A DNA stretch of 64,000 nt from Candidatus Saccharimonadota bacterium (lineage in GTDB: Bacteria; Patescibacteriota; Saccharimonadia; Saccharimonadales; Saccharimonadaceae), in the NCBI GenBank assembly GCA_017537745.1, contig JAFYKF010000009.1:62001-126000 (forward strand). Direction: 5' to 3'. The notes below the pieces were generated by a model. That model saw only the letters and a list, made by a program, of their open reading frames with translations, had not been told where the DNA came from and searched no databases. The translations under genes and the position numbers were made by a program. Numbering within the stretch: the first letter of the stretch is position 1; each line of letters opens with the position of its first letter. Positions 42,182 to 49,106 of this stretch are shown here, in pieces.

Positions 42182-43003
42182 CTAAAAATCGCCAGCCCGC
42201 ACCCGTTTTTTGGCAATTAGCATCAGCTTTTCAATATCTTCATATTCTATTAAATTAAGAGCTTCCGCAAAAGGAAACCATTGTATCCCCTTCATCCATT
42301 TTTCACCCATCGGACGCTCCTTGACATCCATTGCCTGTACCAAATAAATTTGTGTTGTCATCAATACCAATTTGTCCGCCCGACGGTATTTAAAATGAAT
42401 TTTACCAAGCCAAGACAAGACGTTCACGTTCTTAAGGCCAGTTTCTTCCTCAATTTCACGCCGAGCTGTCATTTTGGCCGTCTCACCGGGCTCAATATGC
42501 CCTTTTGGAATAGTCCAACGCCCTTTTGAATCCTGAATCAACAAAACCTCTATATCCTTCTCATCCGACGTCATGCGAAAAACTATCCCACCAGAAGTAG
42601 GTTCACGCACAATTTCTTGAATAGGAACTTTTTTGCGAAAAACCGCTGAAGTCAGCTTCTTAAAAGGTGACTCTTTCACCTCGTCTTCGGTCGGCAAAGC
42701 CTCCGGCACTTTCAATCTAGCCGTACGTGGCTCAGCCTCTTCTTGCAAGTGCGCCGAAGCCACGCGTTGATTCATCGCCCGCGCCTTTGCTTCTCGTAAC
42801 CGTTGTTGGTTAGCAAGAAGTAACCTACGCCTGCGCTCCGCTTGCTCCCTCAGCCGCTGGTTCACCAGCCTCTGTCGCTCCATCATCTGTCGCTGATTCA
42901 ACTTCTGTTGATTCAGCTTCTGCTGGTTTAGCTTTTTTTGCTGATTTTGCTCGTTCGCTATGTTCCTCACCGCCTTTTCCAGCGGATTTGTTTCTTGGTT
43001 CAT
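42182..43003 (-). CDS. NUDIX hydrolase with N-terminal coiled coil
   Basis: A 273-residue protein. The Nudix box [22 protein letters not shown] (about 165-187) is complete, inside a domain (about 125-270) that begins SGGIVFRM. The N-terminal 75 residues are a Gln/Arg/Leu-rich low-complexity coiled coil with KLNQQ repeats. Nudix enzymes cleave nucleoside diphosphate-X compounds; the substrate (for example Ap4A or an oxidised nucleotide) is not evident. The start at 43003 lies 179 bp inside nusB in another frame; a frame from 43087 is also open but unlikely. Confidence 0.82.
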   Translation of the reverse strand: MNQETNPLEKAVRNIANEQNQQKKLNQQKLNQQKLNQRQMMERQRLVNQRLREQAERRRRLLLANQQRLREAKARAMNQRVASAHLQEEAEPRTARLKVPEALPTEDEVKESPFKKLTSAVFRKKVPIQEIVREPTSGGIVFRMTSDEKDIEVLLIQDSKGRWTIPKGHIEPGETAKMTARREIEEETGLKNVNVLSWLGKIHFKYRRADKLVLMTTQIYLVQAMDVKERPMGEKWMKGIQWFPFAEALNLIEYEDIEKLMLIAKKRVRAGDF

Positions 43004-43448
43004 GATTATCTTCTTCTGTAATTCCGAGCTCTTTATATGCCGTACCGAGCACCCCGTTAATAAACTTCGAGGAATTCTCGGACCCAAATGCTTTCGCGAG
43101 CTCTACCGCCTCATTTATGGCTACCCTTGGCGGGATACTATCCCCGCATTCTGATAACTCATAAAGTCCCATCCTGAGTATATTTCTATCAATTGCCGAA
43201 ATCGAACTAATCGGCCACTCCGGCGCCATTGGCTGTAATGCTTTGTCCAAAGTTTCAAAATTATCTTTAACTTTGTGCGCCAAACCATATACAAACTCCG
43301 TATCGCCGAGAGTTTTCTCATAAGGCTCGATGTCCTTTGCAATGATATTATCAAGATCGACTTCCGGGTCACCAGCAAGCTCCCTAAGCTCATATTCATA
43401 TAAGCTTTGAAGAACTATTACTCTACCTAAATGTCGATTACTTGCCAT
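42825..43448 (-). CDS. nusB: Transcription antitermination protein NusB with long low-complexity tail
   Basis: A 207-residue protein. Residues 1-about 138 are NusB ([15 protein letters not shown] at the start, [42 protein letters not shown] at the end in outline). The last 65-70 residues (Glu/Lys/Ala-rich) are additional and are encoded by DNA that also encodes the start of the NUDIX gene. NusB joins NusE on boxA RNA for rRNA antitermination. It begins 1 nt after rpmF. Confidence 0.93.
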   Translation of the reverse strand: MASNRHLGRVIVLQSLYEYELRELAGDPEVDLDNIIAKDIEPYEKTLGDTEFVYGLAHKVKDNFETLDKALQPMAPEWPISSISAIDRNILRMGLYELSECGDSIPPRVAINEAVELAKAFGSENSSKFINGVLGTAYKELGITEEDNHEPRNKSAGKGGEEHSERAKSAKKAKPAEAESTEVESATDDGATEAGEPAAEGASGAQA

Positions 43449-43449
43449 C

Positions 43450-43620
43450 TTATGACTCTTTTTTCTTAACTGTTTTTACTTTAAGATTTGGGGTCTTTTT
43501 CTTTGTTTCAAAGACCTTCACTGGGGATGTCTTATTCACCCGTCGTGCCAATTTCAATCGTAAATGACTACGACGAAGCCCCGTCTTCCGTGGGCTACTC
43601 TGTTTTTTAGGTTCAGGCAT
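43450..43620 (-). CDS. rpmF: 50S ribosomal protein L32 (cysteine-free form)
   Basis: A 56-residue protein found in the gap before nusB: it starts [20 protein letters not shown], the L32 signature, and ends in a Lys-rich tail. The usual zinc-binding Cys pairs are absent. AAGGAG precedes the ATG; its stop is 1 nt before the nusB start, so rpmF-nusB-NUDIX form an operon. Confidence 0.88.
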   Translation of the reverse strand: MPEPKKQSSPRKTGLRRSHLRLKLARRVNKTSPVKVFETKKKTPNLKVKTVKKKES

Positions 43621-43714
43621 TTTAGCTCCTTAATTAATAGATACTTTGGTCCATTATACCACATTTTTACAAGTTCGCAAGAACAAATTTTAGAAACATT
43701 TTGAAATACTATGC

Positions 43715-43720
43715 TATAAT
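43715..43720 (+). promoter_or_regulatory. Extended -10 of the gene at 43746
   Basis: ATGCTATAAT with TATAAT 43715-43720, followed by a leader of about 20 nt with AAGGAACGGG before the ATG. Confidence 0.5.
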
Positions 43721-43745
43721 AAAAATAAGCATTAAAAGGAACGGG

Positions 43746-44753
43746 ATGGAAAACAATAATAATAACTATGAACAAACACCTGTCGGCCAGAATACCGGCA
43801 CTCTTCTAACAACTGAGCCAAACTTGGCAGCAGGAATGAAACCAGAAAAACAAGTCATAGCAAGTGAATCAGACAATTCTAGCCGAAAAATCATTATACT
43901 AAGCATCACTACCGGTCTTTTCGCTCTCCTTGCTATCGTTCTTGGCATAGTATTATTCTTACCCAAAAAAGACAGCCCAACCAGCGGTATCCCAACACAA
44001 ACCACCGACGATGATTCGGATAACGGCTATACTCATAATATTGACATCAACACAGTTGAAGGCAACGAAGAAGTAACCGAGATTCTCAATATTCTTGCGA
44101 CAAATGTCGAAAAAAATTCTTCTGCCATCACCACCAATAGCAATCTCGAAATATTCTATATACCAGAAGGCTTTAACACTCATATCAATCTACGGCTAAG
44201 CTTTGCCCGTACCATCGCCACAAATTTAGAAAAGGTGAAAGCCACACTCGTAGAAAATGGCTACGAACTAGTCGGCGAAATGCCACACGCTAGCTCCGCA
44301 CCAATGCCCACAACCTACGAATATGTCAATAAAGAAAAAGAAATTGTTTGCGGCATTTACGCCATCACCAACGAAAGCACAGGTGCCGAAAATGTCTATG
44401 CATCCTGCGCCAAAACCAGTTGGACTTGGCTGACCGAGGAAGAAAAAGCTTTGCTCAGCGCACTTGAAACAGCCTATTACAAAAAGACCAATAAATACCC
44501 AGAAAAAATGATTAGCCTAGGTATCAAAATCAAAGACAGTGAATACAAACCATATCAGACCACCTACGTTTCAACAGACGGAGGAAGCTCCCAATTCTTC
44601 CGAACCAGCCCTTATTCCGAATGGCAGTATTTTAGGACTTCATATATGGCACCATCCTGTGAAGAGTTTGACACTGAAGACTTGAAAAAAGCCTACCTCG
44701 GCGAAATCTGCTATGATTTCGAGAACGAAGCCCAATCCACAGTCCAGCTCTAA
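43746..44753 (+). CDS. Single-pass membrane protein with extracellular domain, unknown function
   Basis: A 335-residue protein. The first 55 residues are Asn/Thr-rich and cytoplasmic, then one membrane helix (about 57-78, ending LFLPKK), an Asp/Thr-rich linker and an exported domain of about 230 residues with several Cys (VCGIYAI, ASCAKTSW, SCEEFD, GEICYDF). I do not recognise the domain. Similar architecture (disordered N terminus, one helix, exported Cys domain) is common for CPR surface proteins of unknown role. Start 43746 is preferred over 43701 because of the Shine-Dalgarno. Confidence 0.7.
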   Translation: MENNNNNYEQTPVGQNTGTLLTTEPNLAAGMKPEKQVIASESDNSSRKIIILSITTGLFALLAIVLGIVLFLPKKDSPTSGIPTQTTDDDSDNGYTHNIDINTVEGNEEVTEILNILATNVEKNSSAITTNSNLEIFYIPEGFNTHINLRLSFARTIATNLEKVKATLVENGYELVGEMPHASSAPMPTTYEYVNKEKEIVCGIYAITNESTGAENVYASCAKTSWTWLTEEEKALLSALETAYYKKTNKYPEKMISLGIKIKDSEYKPYQTTYVSTDGGSSQFFRTSPYSEWQYFRTSYMAPSCEEFDTEDLKKAYLGEICYDFENEAQSTVQL

Positions 44754-45307
44754 TTAATTTCACTGAGTTTCAAATCACCTTGGCGAATAATTTTTGGCGT
44801 ATCACCAGAAAAATCCACAATTGTAGAAGGTTTATGCCCGGTAATTGATTTCGGCGTTCCACCACGCGGATTAGCCGATGTTAAAATCACTGGGCCAACA
44901 ACCTCCCCAATCGTCTTAAATAAATCATAATCCGGAATTCTAATACCAACAGTCTTAAAATGATCATAATAAAAATGATAGAAATCCGGATTTTTTGGCA
45001 ATATAAGTGTTAGTTCACCCGGAATATAATTATTAATTAAAACCTCTGCCGCCTTCGGTACCACTACATATTTAGAAATCGCCCCCTTGGATTCCGGCAC
45101 CAACGTAAAAACCTTCCCCGAATTAAAATCTCGGTCTTTCATTTGCATTAACTTACGAATACCCTCTTCAGACTCTAAAGCCACCGCATATCCCTCCACC
45201 GTCTCAGTCGGCACAGTCACTACCTGCCCCTTCAAAAGCTCACCAATAATCTCAGTATCTTCCACCAAAATACCGTAATCTAAAGGCTCAAATAGTTGCT
45301 TTTTCAT
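44750..45307 (-). CDS. tsaC: Sua5/YciO/YrdC-family threonylcarbamoyl-AMP synthase
   Basis: A 185-residue protein. The YrdC fold motifs are present: KGQVVTVPTETVEGYAVAL (near 28-46, the ATP/bicarbonate site), KMRDRDFNSGKVFTLVP-like KxR segment, PGELTLILPKN and VGIRIPDYDLF with ILTSANPRGGTP. It makes threonylcarbamoyl-AMP for the t6A modification of tRNAs reading ANN codons. The ATG lies 7 nt after TATAAT, a leaderless arrangement. Its last bases overlap the end of the convergent 43746 gene by 4 bp. Confidence 0.88.
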   Translation of the reverse strand: MKKQLFEPLDYGILVEDTEIIGELLKGQVVTVPTETVEGYAVALESEEGIRKLMQMKDRDFNSGKVFTLVPESKGAISKYVVVPKAAEVLINNYIPGELTLILPKNPDFYHFYYDHFKTVGIRIPDYDLFKTIGEVVGPVILTSANPRGGTPKSITGHKPSTIVDFSGDTPKIIRQGDLKLSEIN

Positions 45308-45314
45308 GAAAAAT

Positions 45315-45324
45315 ATTATATCAT
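45315..45324. promoter_or_regulatory. Overlapping divergent -10 boxes of tsaC and the SpoU-family gene
   Basis: Minus-strand TATAAT at 45315-45320 ends 7 nt before the tsaC ATG; plus-strand TATCAT at 45319-45324 ends 7 nt before ATG 45332. The two boxes overlap by 2 bp and the start codons are only 24 bp apart. Confidence 0.5.
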
Positions 45325-45331
45325 ATGTGAT

Positions 45332-45838
45332 ATGGAATTCATAGTGGTTTTACACAATATCCGCTCTTGTTACAATGTTGGCGCAATTCTACGCACCGCA
45401 GAGGGTTTTGGCGCCAAAAAAGTCATTTTATCAGGTTACACACCAAGAATACACGACCAAAAACTGCTCCCACATTTAAGAGATAAATTAGATAAAGAAA
45501 TTCACAAAACCGCTCTTGATGCCGAAAATTTGCTAGATATATATGCATCCGATGATATAATTTCAACCCTCAAAAAACTTCATCAACAGGGGTGGCAAAT
45601 CATCGGCCTCGAAAATAACATTAATGTACCAAATATATACCGTCTTGGAAGTCCAGATTTAAAACAAATTTTATCAGATAAAATAATATTGGTGCTTGGC
45701 GAAGAAGTAAAAGGCATAAATAATTCGCTCTATGATATAATTGACCTGTTTATCGAAATCCCAATGCGCGGCCAAAAAGAATCCTTCAACGTCTCCGTCG
45801 CCGCCGGCATCGCCATGTATGGTATAATAAGTATATGA
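45332..45838 (+). CDS. SpoU/TrmH-family RNA methyltransferase
   Basis: A 168-residue SPOUT-fold protein. Motif 1 NIRSCYNVGAILRTAEGFG, motif 2 LVLGEEVKGI and motif 3 IPMRGQKESFNVSVAAGIAMY are all present, the last holding the deep-knot SAM-binding site. It methylates 2'-O of rRNA or tRNA; the exact site is not inferable. The frame opens at 45296, but ATG 45332 fits the family and the promoter. Its TGA stop overlaps the glutaredoxin ATG. Confidence 0.9.
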   Translation: MEFIVVLHNIRSCYNVGAILRTAEGFGAKKVILSGYTPRIHDQKLLPHLRDKLDKEIHKTALDAENLLDIYASDDIISTLKKLHQQGWQIIGLENNINVPNIYRLGSPDLKQILSDKIILVLGEEVKGINNSLYDIIDLFIEIPMRGQKESFNVSVAAGIAMYGIISI

Positions 45839-46044
45839 TTAAAGTTTATACAACCCCAACATGTATCTATTGTCACGCTTTGATGGATTGGCTCGACGAC
45901 CTTGGCGTCGAATATGAGGAACTCGACGCCTCTTCACGAGATGATATTTCAGCTGTCCCAGTCACAATCATTGGCGACACAAAAATCGTCGGTTTCGACC
46001 GCCCAGCCATCAAAAAAGCCCTCAAAGCCGAAAATCTATTATAA
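45835..46044 (+). CDS. Glutaredoxin-like protein
   Basis: A 69-residue thioredoxin-fold protein with active site TCIYC (C11-C14) and the cis-Pro motif SAVPVTIIG, then GFDRPAIKKAL. It reduces disulfides in the cytoplasm, and is closest to NrdH/Grx. ATG overlaps the upstream stop (ATGA). A TATAAT ends 6 nt upstream within the SpoU coding sequence, so it might also have its own leaderless transcript. Confidence 0.85.
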   Translation: MIKVYTTPTCIYCHALMDWLDDLGVEYEELDASSRDDISAVPVTIIGDTKIVGFDRPAIKKALKAENLL

Positions 46045-46103
46045 TTAGACTCAAAATCCCACGCTAATCCACCCTTATTTTTTTATTTTCTCCGAAAAAA
46101 TGG

Positions 46104-46109
46104 TATAAT
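46104..46109 (+). promoter_or_regulatory. -10 box of leaderless leuS
   Basis: TGGTATAAT (TATAAT 46104-46109) ends 6 nt before the leuS ATG; no Shine-Dalgarno. Confidence 0.65.
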
Positions 46110-46115
46110 ATAGAA

Positions 46116-48530
46116 ATGGAAAGATACGAACCGCTCAAAATCGAACAAAAATGGCAAAAAATTTGGGCCAAAGAAAAAACTTTCAAGGCCACCGAAAAAC
46201 CAGACACCCTAAAAATGTACATCGCCGAGATGTTCCCTTACCCATCTGGTGCCGGCCTTCATGTTGGGCACGTTCGTAATTTTACTATCGTTGACGTCCT
46301 CGCCAGATTCTACGCACAGCAAGGTTTTAATGTTATGCGTCCATTCGGCTACGACACCTTTGGCCTCCCAGCCGAAAATTACGCCATCAAAACCGGTATC
46401 GCACCTCAAGAAGTGACCAAAACCAACATCGCCAACTTCCGCAAACAAGCCAAACGCCTTGGCTATGCCATCGACTGGGACCGCGAAGTCAACACTTCCG
46501 ATCCAGAATACTACAAATGGACCCAATGGTGCTTCCTTCAGCTTTACAAAAAAGGCCTCGCCTATCAAAAAGAATCCTATCAATGGTGGTGTCCAGAAGA
46601 TCAGACTGTCCTCGCCAACGAACAAGTCGAAAACGGCAAGTGCTGGCGCTGTGGTCACGAAGTTGAAAAGAAAAAGATGAAACAGTGGTTCTTTAAAATC
46701 ACCGAATATGCCGATGAGCTATTAGATGAAATCGACAGTCTCGATTGGCCAGACAAAATTAAGACCATGCAGAAAAACTGGATTGGTCGCTCCGCTGGCG
46801 CCGAGATAGACTTCCCGATTGCTAGAGCGGAAGGGCAAAGTTCTTTCGAAGGGCCTAAGACTTGGGCGAGCGCCCCGGAGCGGCCCGAGAAAGAAGCTTT
46901 GCCTTCCGCGCTCCGAATCAAAGTCTTTACTACGCGCCCAGACACGATCAAGGGAGCCACCTTCCTCGTGGTCGCCCCAGAATATCCTGGCCTCGAGCCA
47001 TTGCTCACCGACGATACTCGCGAAAAAGTTCTCGATTACAAAGCAAAATCCCTCAAAAAATCCGAGATCGAACGCCAAGAAAATAAAGAAAAAACCGGCG
47101 TCTTCACTGGTTCGTATGCCATCAACCCAGCTACCAAAGAAAAAATCCCGATTTGGGTCGCCGATTACGTTCTAGCCGGCTACGGCACCGGCGCCATTAT
47201 GGCTGTACCAGCCATGGATGAACGCGACCATGAGTTTGCCGAAGCATTTGATTTGCCAATTGTCGAAACAGAACTCGTTGACCGCGACCTCTACGGTACA
47301 CCAAAAGTCACCTACAAGATGCGCGACTGGCTAATTTCTCGTCAACGCTATTGGGGCTGTCCAATCCCAATCGCCTACGACAAAGACGGCAATCCTCACC
47401 CAATTCCAGAAGATCAACTCCCTGTCCTAATCCCAGAAATCAAAGATTTCAAACCTGATAATTCCGGCCACTCTGCCCTCGCTAAAGCCAAAGATTGGCT
47501 CAAAGTCACCATCGACGGCGAAGAAATGACCCGCGAAACCGACACGTTGGACGGCTACGCCTGCTCAAGCTGGTACCTCTGGCGCTACGCTTCCCCACAC
47601 GACAAAAAACAAGCCTGGAACCCCAAGGCAATCAAATATTGGGAGCCAGTCGATATCTACGTTGGCGCCGATCACGCCGTTGCTCACCTCTTATATGTGC
47701 GTTTCTGGTGCAAATTCTTCGCTGACGAAGGCTTTTTGCCATTCCGCGAACCAATCAAAAAGCTCATCTATCACGGCTACATTAACGCCCCAGATGGCAA
47801 GAAAATGAGCAAATCCAAAGGCAACGTTATCGACCCACTCGACGTAATCAACGATGGCTACGGAGCTGATACTCTCCGCACTTACGAAATGTTCATCGGC
47901 CCAGTCGAGCTCGATGCCGCTTGGGACCCCCGTTCCGTCGGCGGCGTCTACCGCTTTTTGAACCGTTGTTGGAGCTTAGTGTTCAATACGAATGCTAATA
48001 TTCTTTCTCGGGGCATGCGCGACGACGGGAGCGTACGCAGCGAGGAGCCCCGCGACGGCGGGCGCGACGAAGCGTCCCGAGAAAGTAATATTAGCATTCG
48101 GAATAGGACGATCAAGAAAGTCACCACCGATATTTACAAAAACCAATTCAACACCGCCGTCGCAGCCTTGATGGAATACGTCAACGAACTCTACAAACAA
48201 GGTGCATGCAAAGAAGATTTAGTCGTACTGGCAAAACTTTTGAAGCCTTTCGCCCCTCACCTCGCCTCTGAAATGCTCGAAAAATTAGGCACAAACGACG
48301 AATGGCCAAAATGGGATGAAAAATATCTCACCTCTGATACGGTCGAAATCATCGTCCAAGTAAATGGCAAATTACGCGCCAAACTCAGAGTAGAAGCCGC
48401 AGACATCGAAGACGAAGAAAAAATCACCGAATTAGCAAAAAACGACGAAAAAGTCGCCAAATTTATCAAAAATGGCATCAAAAAGACTATTTACGTCAAA
48501 AAAGCCCACCTCTTAAACATAGTGGCCTAA
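46116..48530 (+). CDS. leuS: Leucyl-tRNA synthetase with two palindromic in-frame inserts
   Basis: An 804-residue class Ia synthetase. HIGH is HVGH (48-51) in PYPSGAGLHVGHVRNF; KMSKS is KKMSKSKGN (about 562); the zinc-type CPED...CWRC is at about 163-185. The CP1 editing domain keeps GYGTGAIMAVPAMDERDHEFA but runs quickly to YKMRDWLISRQRYWG, so its second half is shortened. Residues about 236-267 and 624-664 are inserts encoded by long inverted repeats (46825-46914; 47989-48100) and their composition (Arg/Glu/Asp/Ser/Pro-rich) differs from the rest. The frame stays open through both. Confidence 0.96.
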   Translation: MERYEPLKIEQKWQKIWAKEKTFKATEKPDTLKMYIAEMFPYPSGAGLHVGHVRNFTIVDVLARFYAQQGFNVMRPFGYDTFGLPAENYAIKTGIAPQEVTKTNIANFRKQAKRLGYAIDWDREVNTSDPEYYKWTQWCFLQLYKKGLAYQKESYQWWCPEDQTVLANEQVENGKCWRCGHEVEKKKMKQWFFKITEYADELLDEIDSLDWPDKIKTMQKNWIGRSAGAEIDFPIARAEGQSSFEGPKTWASAPERPEKEALPSALRIKVFTTRPDTIKGATFLVVAPEYPGLEPLLTDDTREKVLDYKAKSLKKSEIERQENKEKTGVFTGSYAINPATKEKIPIWVADYVLAGYGTGAIMAVPAMDERDHEFAEAFDLPIVETELVDRDLYGTPKVTYKMRDWLISRQRYWGCPIPIAYDKDGNPHPIPEDQLPVLIPEIKDFKPDNSGHSALAKAKDWLKVTIDGEEMTRETDTLDGYACSSWYLWRYASPHDKKQAWNPKAIKYWEPVDIYVGADHAVAHLLYVRFWCKFFADEGFLPFREPIKKLIYHGYINAPDGKKMSKSKGNVIDPLDVINDGYGADTLRTYEMFIGPVELDAAWDPRSVGGVYRFLNRCWSLVFNTNANILSRGMRDDGSVRSEEPRDGGRDEASRESNISIRNRTIKKVTTDIYKNQFNTAVAALMEYVNELYKQGACKEDLVVLAKLLKPFAPHLASEMLEKLGTNDEWPKWDEKYLTSDTVEIIVQVNGKLRAKLRVEAADIEDEEKITELAKNDEKVAKFIKNGIKKTIYVKKAHLLNIVA
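46825..46914 (+). repeat. In-frame palindromic element 1 in leuS
   Basis: Left arm 46825-46848 and right arm 46886-46914 are near-perfect reverse complements with a few single-base differences. The interior adds GGGCC/GGCCC and GGGCG/CGCCC stems. It encodes about 30 residues near the editing domain entry. The right arm contains CCCGAGAAAG, also in element 2. Confidence 0.8.
47989..48100 (+). repeat. In-frame palindromic element 2 in leuS
   Basis: Arms 47989-48012 and 48076-48100 match over 24 bp with one bulged T. The 63-nt loop is GC-rich and includes GGAGCGTACGCAGCGAGG. It encodes about 40 residues rich in Arg, Asp, Glu and Ser between the catalytic core and the anticodon-binding domain. 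Confidence 0.85.
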
Positions 48531-48583
48531 TTCCACCCCTGTTCTAAACCCACCCCACCCCTGTTATTTAAGCATAACCGCTA

Positions 48584-48612
48584 TTGACAATTTGATTAAT
48601 GTGTGATATAAT
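48584..48612 (+). promoter_or_regulatory. Consensus promoter of the small membrane protein gene
   Basis: TTGACA (48584-48589), 17 nt, TATAAT (48607-48612) with TGA extension; leader of about 35 nt with GGGAGG. Confidence 0.8.
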
Positions 48613-48650
48613 TAAGTCATAATCGCACATTAAAAAGGGAGGATAAAAGA

Positions 48651-49049
48651 ATGGACAACAGCAAGATTTTCAATCTCTACGTGGACGAGGTCAAGGAAAT
48701 GACTACCGACAAGGTGGTTTTCGACTTCACCGGTGAGCTCACCCAGCTGCGGACGAAAATCCGCAAGAAAAAGATGGGAGCCCACAGAAGAATCGTCGCC
48801 GCCGGCATAATCTGCGCCATCTACGGATGGCTGACATCAATCCTGATGCTACTCACCTGGCACGGGCCCACCGTCACCGTATGGGGAAACCTCGTCGGCT
48901 GGCTGATCCACACCTGTATCGCCGCTGCATTTGGCATCGGTGGCGCCTGGCTCATCAAAAACCTGATTGTCTCCGAGGTCGATGACCTCGAAAACATGCT
49001 TCAGGAGAAGATGAACCCCGTCTACGATTCCTGTATCGACAACGAGTAA
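48651..49049 (+). CDS. Small membrane protein, unknown function
   Basis: A 132-residue protein. A cytoplasmic N-terminal part (1-45, ending RKKKMGAHRR) leads to two membrane helices (about 48-70 and 80-106) and a short acidic C-terminal tail. No known family is recognised. Codons are clearly G+C-rich relative to leuS upstream, with consensus promoter, strong Shine-Dalgarno (GGGAGG) and its own terminator; like three other genes in the window it looks like a self-contained accessory cassette. Confidence 0.65.
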   Translation: MDNSKIFNLYVDEVKEMTTDKVVFDFTGELTQLRTKIRKKKMGAHRRIVAAGIICAIYGWLTSILMLLTWHGPTVTVWGNLVGWLIHTCIAAAFGIGGAWLIKNLIVSEVDDLENMLQEKMNPVYDSCIDNE

Positions 49050-49066
49050 TCCCTATCCCCCGCAAC

Positions 49067-49106
49067 GCGGGCACCAATGTCATCACGACAAAGGCGCCCG
49101 CTTTTT
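49067..49106 (+). terminator. Terminator of the small membrane protein gene
   Basis: GCGGGC (49067-49072) pairs with GCCCGC (49096-49101), followed by five T. It lies between two convergent genes. Confidence 0.75.

Noticed and set aside
46810-48110. leuS as a pseudogene because of the inserts
   Set aside because: The frame is intact across both palindromes and all catalytic motifs are present.
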